In this document: one piece after another, positions 44,857-53,111 of the stretch | Layout: the number at the start of each line of letters is the position of its first letter | How positions within the stretch are numbered: position 1 is the stretch's first letter | Origin: DASXTC01 sp036505635 | Lineage (GTDB): Bacteria > Acidobacteriota > Polarisedimenticolia > JACPZX01 > DASXTC01 | DNA length: 64,000 nucleotides | Direction: 5' to 3' | NCBI GenBank assembly: GCA_036505635.1 | Contig: DASXTC010000064.1 | Span: 31,822 to 95,821 of the forward strand | The notes under the pieces: model-generated | The model's input: the letters and a program-made list of their open reading frames with translations, nothing else | What the model was told of the DNA's origin: nothing | Databases searched by the model: none | Program-made: the position numbers and the translations under genes

Positions 44857-45873
44857 TCATCCGCCACCGCCCCCCGCGACCGCGGGACCGACGATCAGCG
44901 TGTCGCCGACGACGCGGTGGCCCAGCCCGCACGTCGGCAGGACCACCCCCGGAGCCTGGTCGGGCCGGACGCCGGCGACCGAGCCATGGAGGACGATCCT
45001 GTGGGCCTCGCGCTCGATTGACTGGTCGGTGAACGTGACGCTGAGACCCGTCTCCGAGGAGATCCAGTCGAGGAATTCCGAAAGGACGCGCCCTTCCAGC
45101 TCGAACGCCGGCGCCGCCTCGAGGATCCAGCTCCACTCCTCTCCATAGGGGGTGACGTTTCCCCAGGCGAGGCCACCACCCGGCTTCACGTTCAACTGGG
45201 CTCCGGACTGGACGTCGTGCGAACCAGCCTTGCGGTCGAGCCGCACGATCCCCTGCCGCACCCTCACTCTCAGCTCCGCGTCCTGCACGCGCACCTCGAA
45301 CCGGGTGCCGATGTCCCTCAGGACGCCGAACTCCGTCCGGATCTCGATGCGCCGCAGCGGGTCGGTCGTCAGCCGTGTGTCGACATAGACCCGTCCCTGC
45401 GCGAGGTCCAGCGCCGCCCCGCTGACCACCGTGACCCGCGTCCCGACGTCCAGACGGACGGCCGCGCCGTTGGCGAGACGCAGCGCGGCCCGGGCGTCAT
45501 CACCGGTCTTCACGACGGTTCCGGGCTGGATCTCGGCCCCTGCCTGGATCGCCGCGCCGCCGGCGTCCTGAACCGATCCGATGCTGAAGACGAGAGCGGC
45601 GGCCGGGATCTCGTGGATGGGCGGCGCGACGCCGCTTCCCCGGTTCCCCACCTCGACCATGAGGGCGATGCCCGCGGCGGCCGCGGCGGCTGCCACCAGC
45701 CAGGTCAGCCCGACACGACGCCGCCTGGCCTTGACCTTCTCGAGCCACCGCGCCCGGACCGCGTCGTGGACACGCTCTCTGACCTCCACCGCCGCCTCGG
45801 GGCGAGGGCCGGCGAGGCGCAGGAGCCGCGCGATGACCTCGGGTTCGTCAGGGTGGTTCGTTGGCTCGCTCAT
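44857..45873 (-). CDS. FecR-type anti-sigma regulator with C-terminal STN-like domain
   Basis: 338 residues. A cytoplasmic N-terminal part (about 1-50) is followed by a transmembrane helix (LTWLVAAAAAAAGIALMV) and a periplasmic FecR domain: VKTGDDARAALRLANGAAVRLDVGTRV and VRQGIVRLDRKAG are characteristic. The last 75 residues (EGRVLSEFLDWISSETGLSV and 'DQSIEREAHRIVLHGSV' pieces) form an STN-like domain, as in the DUF4974-type FecR proteins. Cytoplasmic contact with a sigma factor and periplasmic contact with the STN of the receptor are expected. Its start overlaps the sigma gene stop as ATGA. The 229-base gap to the receptor gene holds a 7-base-pair hairpin but no gene. Confidence 0.9.
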   Translation of the reverse strand: MSEPTNHPDEPEVIARLLRLAGPRPEAAVEVRERVHDAVRARWLEKVKARRRRVGLTWLVAAAAAAAGIALMVEVGNRGSGVAPPIHEIPAAALVFSIGSVQDAGGAAIQAGAEIQPGTVVKTGDDARAALRLANGAAVRLDVGTRVTVVSGAALDLAQGRVYVDTRLTTDPLRRIEIRTEFGVLRDIGTRFEVRVQDAELRVRVRQGIVRLDRKAGSHDVQSGAQLNVKPGGGLAWGNVTPYGEEWSWILEAAPAFELEGRVLSEFLDWISSETGLSVTFTDQSIEREAHRIVLHGSVAGVRPDQAPGVVLPTCGLGHRVVGDTLIVGPAVAGGGGG

Positions 45874-46511
45874 GATGCTCCTGCCCTCCGGGATCCATCT
45901 GCGGGCGATCCGCTCCTCGAACGCTCCGCGGTCAGGGTCGAAAAGCCGTCACGGAACGCGGCCCGGGCCCTGCTGAGCAGCGATTCAGCGGCCTTGAGCC
46001 CGAGCTCCAGCCTCTCCGCGATCTCCTTCACGGGCACCTCGTGGAGGTACTTCCACTCCAGAGCGCTCGCGTACGACCAAGGCAGGTTGTCGAGGGTGAC
46101 CTGGACCAGACGCGCGACCTCCTTGCGGTGGAGCTGCGCGTCAGGACCCTCTCCGATGGCGGCCGCCAGAGAGTCGAGCGCCACCCGGGCGTCCTCCGAA
46201 TCCTCGGGCAGACCCAGACTCTCATGGCGTATCTCGCTTCGCCGGTAATGTCGCGATATCTCGTGACGGCAGATGGTGCACAACCAGGTGAAGAGCGCTG
46301 CCTCCCCGCGGTAGCTCTCGAGCTTGCTGACGGCCCTGCACAGCGTGGCCTGGGTGATCTCCTCCGCGACATCGGCTCGTCCTCCCACGCGGGTCAATGC
46401 GAAACGGTAGACGCGCGAGAAGTGGTTCTCGAAGAACTCCTCGAAAGCCGGCTCGTCGCCTGCCAGCATCCGCCTGACCAGGTCTCCCTCGCTTCCGGTC
46501 GGTTCGGTCAT
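45870..46511 (-). CDS. ECF-type RNA polymerase sigma factor
   Basis: 213 residues from ATG 46511, preceded by GGGAGG and GCAGG; a TTG four codons upstream is an alternative. Region 2 (about 12-85) contains FEEFFENHFSRVYRFAL and FTWLCTICRHEISRHYR; region 4 (about 145-195) contains LPWSYASALEWKYLHEVPVKEIAERLELGLKAAESLLSRARAAF in pieces. Group-4 sigma factors recruit RNA polymerase to envelope-stress or uptake genes. The ATGA overlap with the FecR gene and the receptor and hydrolase downstream make a FecI-like role, activating this operon on ligand binding, likely. A kinase gene diverges from it with a 254-base gap. Confidence 0.92.
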   Translation of the reverse strand: MTEPTGSEGDLVRRMLAGDEPAFEEFFENHFSRVYRFALTRVGGRADVAEEITQATLCRAVSKLESYRGEAALFTWLCTICRHEISRHYRRSEIRHESLGLPEDSEDARVALDSLAAAIGEGPDAQLHRKEVARLVQVTLDNLPWSYASALEWKYLHEVPVKEIAERLELGLKAAESLLSRARAAFRDGFSTLTAERSRSGSPADGSRRAGAS

Positions 46512-46729
46512 GCCTGCCTGCAACCTCCCTGCCCCCGTAAGAGGGGCCGGGCCAGTAGGATCATTCGATCATTCTGCGGAGATGGGATCATGGCGCAACC
46601 CGGCCCCCCAGGGCCCGCGCCGCGGCATCGGCGGAGGGATGACTGCCGGGGTTTTCTTGACGACCAGGGTGCGGACGATTCTACCACCCTACCGACGCCG
46701 GAGTGGCGCGAGACGGCATCGGGTTCCCC

Positions 46730-46756
46730 TTGGCCTGAGCAGGTTCATGCTAGTCT
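46730..46756 (+). promoter_or_regulatory. Likely promoter of the kinase at 46766
   Basis: TAGTCT at 46751-46756 ends nine bases before the ATG at 46766, the same spacing as at the TPR kinase and P1 peptidase genes. A TTGGCC at 46730-46735 with a 15-base spacer is a possible -35. No Shine-Dalgarno sequence is present. Confidence 0.45.
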
Positions 46757-46765
46757 GAGGCGTCT

Positions 46766-49429
46766 ATGCCGCTGACTCCCGGAGTGCGCCTTGGACCCTA
46801 CGAGATCCTCGCGCCGCTCGGCGCCGGAGGAATGGGAGAGGTCTATCGGGCGCGGGACACGCGTCTGGACCGGACCGTCGCCATCAAGATCCTCCCCCAC
46901 CATCTCTCGGAGAAACCCGCGGCCAAGGAACGCTTCGAGCGCGAGGCGCGGGCCATCTCTTCCCTGAGCCACCCCAACATCTGCCACCTCTACGACGTCG
47001 GCTCGCAGGACGGCGTCGGCTATCTGGTCATGGAGTATCTGGAGGGCGAGACGCTGGCCGAGCGTCTGATCCGGGGTCCGCTGCCGCTGGAGCAGGTCCT
47101 GAGGTATGGGATCGAGATCTGCGAAGGGCTCGAGAAGGCGCATCGCACCGGCGTGGTGCACCGCGATCTGAAGCCCGGCAATATCATGCTGACCAAGGCG
47201 GGCGCCAGGCTGATGGACTTCGGATTGGCGAAGCCGGCGGTCCTCCCCCTCGGGTCCGATTCGTCTTCGCTGAAGACAAAATCCCAGCCGCTGACGGCCG
47301 AAGGGACGCTGGTGGGCACCTTCCAGTACATGTCTCCGGAGCAGGTCGAAGGCAAGGAGGTGGGGGGCCAGAGCGATCTCTTTTCGCTGGGCGCGGTGCT
47401 GTACGAGATGGTGACCGGCCGCCGGGCGTTCGAGGGCAAGAGCCAGTTGAGCGTGGCATCGGCGATCCTGGAGAAGGAGCCGGAGCCGATCCCCACGGTC
47501 AAGCCGATGACGCCGCCGGCGCTGGACCACGCGATACGCACCTGCCTTGCGAAGGATCCGGAGAAACGGTGGCAGACCGGCCGGGACCTGGCACACGCGC
47601 TGGAGTGGATCGCGGCAGGTGGATCGCAAGCGGTCGCGAGCGCGGCACGGGCCAGGGGGGGACGCACCCGGGAGCGATTGCTGGCGGCGGGGTTGATCGT
47701 GACGGCCGCGGTCGCTCTGGCTCTGGGATATCTCCAGGTGACGCGCGCCCCGACCGAGGAACGGGTCACGCGTTCCTACATCAAGCCGATGACAGGCTCG
47801 AGCTTCATACTGTCCGACGCGGCGGGCTTCGCGCTCTCGCCGGATGGTCGTCGTCTCGCTTTCATCGCCTCCACCCCGGACGGAAAGTCAGCAGTGTGGG
47901 TGCGTCCGATCGACTCGTTGCGCGCCGAGCCCCTGGCGGGGACCAACGGCGCCACGTACCCCTTCTGGTCACCGGACGGTCGATTCGTGGGGTTCTTCGC
48001 GGGGGCCAAGCTCAAGAAGATCGATCTCTCGGGCGGTCCGCCCTTCACGCTTTGCGATGCCTCAGACGGCCGTGGCGGCACCTGGAATCGTGAGGGAGAG
48101 ATCCTGTTCACCCCATCGGTCAACGCAGCCCTCTACCGAGTCTCAGCCGGCGGCGGACAGGCGACTCCGGTGACGGCCCTGGACTCGTCGAGGAACGAGC
48201 TTTCACATCGATGGCCCCAGTTCCTGCCGGACGGGCGTCATTTTCTCTACCTGGCGGGAAGCGTGTTCACTTCAATGGTGAATCCGACGAACTCGATCCG
48301 GCTGGGATCGCTCGATTCGAAGGGAAGCGACCTTCTGTTTTACTCACACGCCGGCGCCCTCTACGCCTCGGGGCAGATCCTCTTTCTGAGACAGGACACC
48401 CTGATGGCCCGACCCTTCGACCCGGAGCGACGGAAACTCACCGGGGACGCCGTTCCGATAGCCGATCCGGTCCCGGAGGTCGCGATTTTTTCAAGGGGAC
48501 TTTTCTCCGCCTCCGAGAATGGCCTGCTCGCCTATATCGAAGGTACGAGCAGCGCGGACCGTGAGCTCGTCTGGTATGACCGGCGGGGAAAGCAGGTCGG
48601 GGCCGTCCCCGGCGCGGATGCGTACGCTTGCCCCCGAATCTCGCCCGATGGTAAGAAGCTTCTCTTCTATCTCGACGCTTCGGGCTATGACATCTGGAGC
48701 TACGACATGGCCCGCGGCGTCAAGACGCCGCAGACGTTCGGCTCATCCTCGACCCAGAGCAACGTTTACGCCGTCTGGTCGCCCGACGGCCGGCGGATCG
48801 CCTACGGCTCCTACCGCGACGGGAAGCACGCCCTTTATCAGAAGGCGTCGGACGGGTCCAGTGGTGAGGAGCTTCTCCTGGAGGGGGAAGCCCGATACAA
48901 ATTCCCGACCGATTGGTCCCCCGACGGCAAGGTCCTCGCATACCAGGAAGGGAAGCCGGGGGGCTGGGCGATCTGGATGATCCCGATGGACGGAGAACGC
49001 AAACCCTACCTCTTCCATGAATCCCAGTTCAGCGAACGTGAAGCCGCTTTCTCGCCTGACGGCAAATGGCTCGCTTTCTGCTCGAACGAGTCGGGGGAAT
49101 ACAAGGTCTACGTCGCGCCCAACTCGGGTTCCGGTGGGAGGTGGCAGGTCTCGCCCGGGGGTGGGTCCTCCCCACGCTGGCGGCGGGACGGCCAGGAGAT
49201 TCTCTATCTCTCCTCGGACAACAAGATCATGGCCGCGGAGGTGAGCGCGCATGCCTCCAGCTTTGAAGTCGGATCCATCCGAACACTCTTCGAGACTCGG
49301 CCCTATGGACCCTTCGGGCGGTTCGACGTCACCGCTGATGGTCAGCAGTTCATCGTTCCGTTCGAAGCGGGGAGACCCACCACCGCAATCACCCTGGTCG
49401 TGAATTGGCCCGCGGACTTGAAGCGGTGA
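46766..49429 (+). CDS. Transmembrane serine/threonine kinase with PD40 propeller
   Basis: 887 residues. Kinase motifs: GAGGMGEVY, Lys41 in VAIK, HRD Asp134, DFG Asp151 and FQYMSPEQVEG. A single transmembrane helix lies near 305-326 (LIVTAAVALALGYLQV). The extracytoplasmic propeller (about 335-885) has PD40 repeats such as LSPDGRRLAFIAS and ISPDGKKLLFYL, ending WQVSPGGGSSPRWRRDG. It is the closest match here to the decayed copy at 60-63 kb. It converges with the PQQ/esterase gene (53 bases between stops) and diverges from the sigma operon. Probable role: sensing an extracellular or periplasmic signal and phosphorylating cytoplasmic proteins. Confidence 0.93.
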   Translation: MPLTPGVRLGPYEILAPLGAGGMGEVYRARDTRLDRTVAIKILPHHLSEKPAAKERFEREARAISSLSHPNICHLYDVGSQDGVGYLVMEYLEGETLAERLIRGPLPLEQVLRYGIEICEGLEKAHRTGVVHRDLKPGNIMLTKAGARLMDFGLAKPAVLPLGSDSSSLKTKSQPLTAEGTLVGTFQYMSPEQVEGKEVGGQSDLFSLGAVLYEMVTGRRAFEGKSQLSVASAILEKEPEPIPTVKPMTPPALDHAIRTCLAKDPEKRWQTGRDLAHALEWIAAGGSQAVASAARARGGRTRERLLAAGLIVTAAVALALGYLQVTRAPTEERVTRSYIKPMTGSSFILSDAAGFALSPDGRRLAFIASTPDGKSAVWVRPIDSLRAEPLAGTNGATYPFWSPDGRFVGFFAGAKLKKIDLSGGPPFTLCDASDGRGGTWNREGEILFTPSVNAALYRVSAGGGQATPVTALDSSRNELSHRWPQFLPDGRHFLYLAGSVFTSMVNPTNSIRLGSLDSKGSDLLFYSHAGALYASGQILFLRQDTLMARPFDPERRKLTGDAVPIADPVPEVAIFSRGLFSASENGLLAYIEGTSSADRELVWYDRRGKQVGAVPGADAYACPRISPDGKKLLFYLDASGYDIWSYDMARGVKTPQTFGSSSTQSNVYAVWSPDGRRIAYGSYRDGKHALYQKASDGSSGEELLLEGEARYKFPTDWSPDGKVLAYQEGKPGGWAIWMIPMDGERKPYLFHESQFSEREAAFSPDGKWLAFCSNESGEYKVYVAPNSGSGGRWQVSPGGGSSPRWRRDGQEILYLSSDNKIMAAEVSAHASSFEVGSIRTLFETRPYGPFGRFDVTADGQQFIVPFEAGRPTTAITLVVNWPADLKR

Positions 49430-49482
49430 GCGTTCCGGAAGTCGCCGTCCAGGGGAGCGGCGGACAGGGAGAACAGGTCCGG

Positions 49483-51903
49483 CTATTCGGTTCGCCGGGG
49501 AAACAGCGCGGTGACCATCTCGCCCGCATGACCGCGCCAGAAACCCCAGCCGGTGCCTTCGGGAGTCTCGCCCCCTGAGGGCCGGTAGCTTCGCTCCCGC
49601 AGCAATGCCCAGAGCTCGCGATTTCCCTTGGCGGTGTCCCACGCCTCGCGCGAGGAGCGCATGTCGTATGTGCCCCACTGCAGGAAGATCGTCAACGGCT
49701 GCTTTTCAGCGGTGGGGATCTGTCCCTCGTAATCCGCGCGGCCCAGCACCCAGGCCGACTGGCTGCCGAGGCGCTGGAACACCTCGGGATGTTTCAGCAC
49801 GCAAGCCAGCGCCGCATTCGCCCCACCACCGGCGCCGGCGGTCGCGCGCGCCTGAGGCTGGCGCACGGTCCGGTACCGCTCATCGACCTTCGGAACCAGG
49901 TCGGTGACCACCATCTCTACGTAGGGATCGATCTGCCACATCTCCCCTTGTGGGTTTTCCGGATCGGGGAGGATGAACACACCAATGAGCGGCTCCGCTT
50001 CCTTGCCGATCACCGCGTCGAGCATGTTCTTCATGCCCCCCTTCTCGAGGGCATCCTTGCCGTCATGGACATAGAGCGTCGGGAACCGTTTGTCGGCTCC
50101 GGTCTCGTAGCCGGCCGGCAGATAGACCTGCGCGGTTCGTTGCTTCTCCTTGCCACCGGCGTGGCTCGTGAATTCCAGGGTCTCCAGCCGTCCCTGCCGC
50201 GCGGTATCCGGCGGCGACGTGTATTCCGCCTGCTTCCATCCCGGCATCGCGAGCAACGAAACCTCGCCGAAGGGGCCGCTCCCCTTGCGCGGGTTGCGGG
50301 CATCGGCGATGGGCTTGTCGTAGTCGACGATGAATCCGTAGGTGACCGAGGCGTTGCGCTCGAGCCGAGTCGAGTAATAGAAGAGGTCGGTGTCGGCGAA
50401 GCGCAGCATCGGGTCCTCGCGCCGGTCTCCGATCATGTCGCCCACGATGGCCACGTCGGTCGCCTTGCCCCGATAGATGAAGTGCACGGCACCGGTGTCC
50501 TCGACGATTGGGAACGACCTCTGTCCTTTGAGGTACTTGTCGATCGCGGAGCCCTTGTCGGGAGCCTTCGCGGCTTCGGCGAGGAAGCGGCCAAACTCGG
50601 TTTCCTGAGTCCACGAACGGGCGGCGGTGACCGTGGGAGGCGGTGTCGCCTGCGTGGCGACATCGATCCTTGCCAGGTGCGCCATGCTGCGGGCAAAGAG
50701 ATGCCCGTCGGCGTAGGCCACGGCCGACCAGGACTGCTCGTCGAACAGGTCCATGCGGGCGAGCTCGTGGTAACCGGCGGGCGAGGCTTCGGCGACGTGA
50801 AGCGTTCCCTGCTTGGTGAGTATCACCAGATGCCCACCGACGAGCGTCAGGAAGCCATCGCCGGGCTCGCGCGATTTCCACTTCGTCTCTCCGGTGGCGG
50901 CGTCCACGCAGGTCAGGATGAAGCCGGTCACGCCGTAAACGTATCCCTCGTGGTAGACCGGGATGACATACGTGCCGCGGATGGAGTTCTTCGACCAGAG
51001 CTCCTTGACCTGATACGTCCCCCCGTCGCCCGGCGAGACGCGGATCATGGTGGAAGAGTCTTCCTTGTTGACCAGCAGGAAGCGATCCTCGCCGGCGGGC
51101 ACCGGGATGAGCTTCTGGCCACCCATGACGCTCTGATCGCCCTGGTGCTCGTAGCTCCAGAGGACCTTGCCGGACGCCGCGTCCAGACCCCAGAGGCTCT
51201 TGCCGCCGGCGGCGACGACCTGACCTCTCCCGCCGACGGTAGCGGCGATGGGTGACTGATAGTTGATCTCGTCGTTGCCCGTCGACCACAGGAGCGTGCC
51301 GTCTTCGGGCCGGAATCCGGCGATCGCCTTGCCCTCACCCGCTCCAATCTGCACGATCAGCGTATGATCCACCAGGATCGGCGAGCTGGCGAATCCATAG
51401 TATGGGGACTTGGCGCCCAGCTCGGCGACCAGGTTCTTCGACCAGTTCGCCTTGCCCGTGGCCGCATCGACGGCGAAGAGGATGCCGCGGGGAGTGAGCC
51501 CGAAGACCTTCCCCGCCGCCAGCAAGGGAGAAGCGATGGGGCCGTCGTGGGAACCGTCGTGGCCCTTGTAGATCTCTTCGATGCGATAGCGCCACAGCTC
51601 TTCCCCTGTTTCCTGTCTGAAGGCCGCGGCGAAATCGCCGTCACCGGAGGCAAACATTGCGATGAGGCGTCCGTCGCCCGCGGCCAGCACGGAGTAGCCG
51701 GATCCGAGATCCCGCTTCCAGCCGAGCGTGAGCGCCACCTTCCCGTCGGCCGCCACGAGCCTGGCGTCGCGCACCGCGCCGTCGTGGCTGGGTCCCCTCA
51801 TGCCGGGCCAGCTCGCCGGGACTGAAGGGCTCCCATCAGATGCGCTACCGAGCACCAGGCTGATGCCGGCGAAACATGAGACAAGGGCTGGGTGGAGACG
51901 CAT
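49483..51903 (-). CDS. Exported PQQ-type propeller fused to an esterase-D-like domain with altered active site
   Basis: 806 residues from ATG 51903 behind GGAGG (spacing about six); an upstream in-frame codon is not needed. A signal peptide is followed by a propeller starting WPGMRGPSHDG, with W-docking repeats such as GKVLWSYEH and TKWKSREPG up to about 420. The C-terminal half, from about 460, resembles the glycogen-binding-like plus esterase D fold (QVYLPAGYETGADKRFPTLYVHDG, WGTYDMRSSREAW, WGFWRGH). Normally such enzymes have GxSxGG; here the stretch is TAGAGGGANAAL, with Gly at the nucleophile position, and the usual GGH before WxxW is EGTG. The hydrolase is therefore probably inactive. 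It may bind rather than cleave a ligand in the periplasm. Confidence 0.82.
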   Translation of the reverse strand: MRLHPALVSCFAGISLVLGSASDGSPSVPASWPGMRGPSHDGAVRDARLVAADGKVALTLGWKRDLGSGYSVLAAGDGRLIAMFASGDGDFAAAFRQETGEELWRYRIEEIYKGHDGSHDGPIASPLLAAGKVFGLTPRGILFAVDAATGKANWSKNLVAELGAKSPYYGFASSPILVDHTLIVQIGAGEGKAIAGFRPEDGTLLWSTGNDEINYQSPIAATVGGRGQVVAAGGKSLWGLDAASGKVLWSYEHQGDQSVMGGQKLIPVPAGEDRFLLVNKEDSSTMIRVSPGDGGTYQVKELWSKNSIRGTYVIPVYHEGYVYGVTGFILTCVDAATGETKWKSREPGDGFLTLVGGHLVILTKQGTLHVAEASPAGYHELARMDLFDEQSWSAVAYADGHLFARSMAHLARIDVATQATPPPTVTAARSWTQETEFGRFLAEAAKAPDKGSAIDKYLKGQRSFPIVEDTGAVHFIYRGKATDVAIVGDMIGDRREDPMLRFADTDLFYYSTRLERNASVTYGFIVDYDKPIADARNPRKGSGPFGEVSLLAMPGWKQAEYTSPPDTARQGRLETLEFTSHAGGKEKQRTAQVYLPAGYETGADKRFPTLYVHDGKDALEKGGMKNMLDAVIGKEAEPLIGVFILPDPENPQGEMWQIDPYVEMVVTDLVPKVDERYRTVRQPQARATAGAGGGANAALACVLKHPEVFQRLGSQSAWVLGRADYEGQIPTAEKQPLTIFLQWGTYDMRSSREAWDTAKGNRELWALLRERSYRPSGGETPEGTGWGFWRGHAGEMVTALFPRRTE

Positions 51904-52004
51904 CTCATCCTCCTGGATTGAAAGTGTCGGCAATACTATCACGCATCCGGGCACGGAAAGTGTGCGCGAGGCTACTTTGTGACCCCTCGAATGATACCGG
52001 GCTT

Positions 52005-52631
52005 TCAGCGGTCGCGGAGATCCCGGGCGCCCCGATACAGAAGGCAGGTCGCGCCGATCTGGATGACGTGGTAGAGATCGTTGTGATTGAATCGAGCGTG
52101 AGGCGCCAGCCGGAAGAACTGCACGCCGGCCGCGACGAACGAAAGAAAAACGCCCGCGAGGATCCAGCTGGCGCCCGGCTCCTTACGCAGGGATCCGGGC
52201 AGAGCGTGCACGAGCAGGATCGCCAGCATCGAAGGAACATAGTCGTAGAGAACGTACCGGAACTCATCGTGGCCCGTCATCCAGACCGCGTACACAATGA
52301 ACTTGGCGAGGGCCGCGGCCAGGGCGTACCGCCGCCAGCGCCCCCCGAGAGCTGCCATCAGGCTTCCGCAGAGCATCGACAGATCGACGATGCCCGACAG
52401 GTAGACTGTCGACTTCCACAGCGCGGCGCCCTCCTTTTCTCCCATCCATCCTGCGAAACCGTGGTAGCTTCCTCCCGTGAGCGCCGTGAACGCCAGAGCG
52501 ACGAGTCCCCAGCCCCAGAAACAGCGCGCCATCCGAGGCTCGAGACGATCCCGGCGCAGAATGCTCCACCCCAGGCAGAGCGAGACCGCCGCGAGCAGGT
52601 AGTCGGTGATCGCCGTGGTGGGCTCGGTCAT
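52005..52631 (-). CDS. Seven-helix membrane protein (DUF6962-like)
   Basis: 208 residues with about seven hydrophobic helices, starting MTEPTTAITDYLLAAVSLCLGW behind AGGGAG. Conserved-looking polar positions in the membrane are GGSYHGF near 53-59 and a C-terminal FNHNDLYHVIQ. The His-Asn-Asp-x-x-His pattern next to Ser/His in an earlier helix recalls the CREST hydrolase superfamily (alkaline ceramidase, PAQR and Per1 relatives), which use a Zn site in the membrane, but this is only a resemblance. The gene diverges from a second unknown membrane protein across a 32-base gap, so they probably share regulation. Confidence 0.55.
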   Translation of the reverse strand: MTEPTTAITDYLLAAVSLCLGWSILRRDRLEPRMARCFWGWGLVALAFTALTGGSYHGFAGWMGEKEGAALWKSTVYLSGIVDLSMLCGSLMAALGGRWRRYALAAALAKFIVYAVWMTGHDEFRYVLYDYVPSMLAILLVHALPGSLRKEPGASWILAGVFLSFVAAGVQFFRLAPHARFNHNDLYHVIQIGATCLLYRGARDLRDR

Positions 52632-52663
52632 CGTGAGGATCTCCCTTCCGCGGAGGCAGGTCC

Positions 52664-53089
52664 TTGAAGGACCCCACGGTCTGCGGTTATCTCCTGTGGT
52701 TTCTGCTCGGCCTCTTCTGTCTCAGGGTGCTCGGGCAGCTCCTGGTGGTCCTGCGCCGGCCGCGGTGGCTTCCTCCCATGGAGCAATGGTACTCGGGTGT
52801 GATTCCCTACCGGATCCTCCTGCCGATCCAGCTGGTCTTCATTCTCGTAATGGGTCTCATCGCGCATTCGTTCACGGGGGAGCACCTGCTGGTGCCCGCA
52901 CCAGGGCCCGGTTTCGCGCGAGGGATCGTCTGGTTCAGCTACCTCTACGCCGCCCTGATGCTCCTCCGCTACGCTGTCAGGATGATCCGGCGCGTCGACC
53001 AGAAGTGGTTCGGGGGAACCATCCCGATCATCTTCCACCTGGTCCTCGCCGCGTTCCTGTATGTGTTCGGAACCTTCCATGTCATCTAG
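52664..53089 (+). CDS. Four-helix membrane protein of unknown function
   Basis: 141 residues with about four transmembrane helices (LLWFLLGLFCLRVLGQLLVV; ILLPIQLVFILVMGLIA; WFSYLYAALMLLRYAV; FHLVLAAFLYVFGTF). The start is TTG at 52664, seven bases after GGAGG, which is a strong reason to prefer it over later codons. The loops carry PPMEQWYSG and RVDQKWFGG with paired Trp and Gly. I recognise no family. It diverges from the DUF6962-like gene across 32 bases, so the two membrane proteins form a divergent pair. The product ends just before the flavoprotein gene on the other strand. Confidence 0.6.
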   Translation: MKDPTVCGYLLWFLLGLFCLRVLGQLLVVLRRPRWLPPMEQWYSGVIPYRILLPIQLVFILVMGLIAHSFTGEHLLVPAPGPGFARGIVWFSYLYAALMLLRYAVRMIRRVDQKWFGGTIPIIFHLVLAAFLYVFGTFHVI

Positions 53090-53111
53090 ATGCGCTTCGG
53101 GGGAGACGAAG

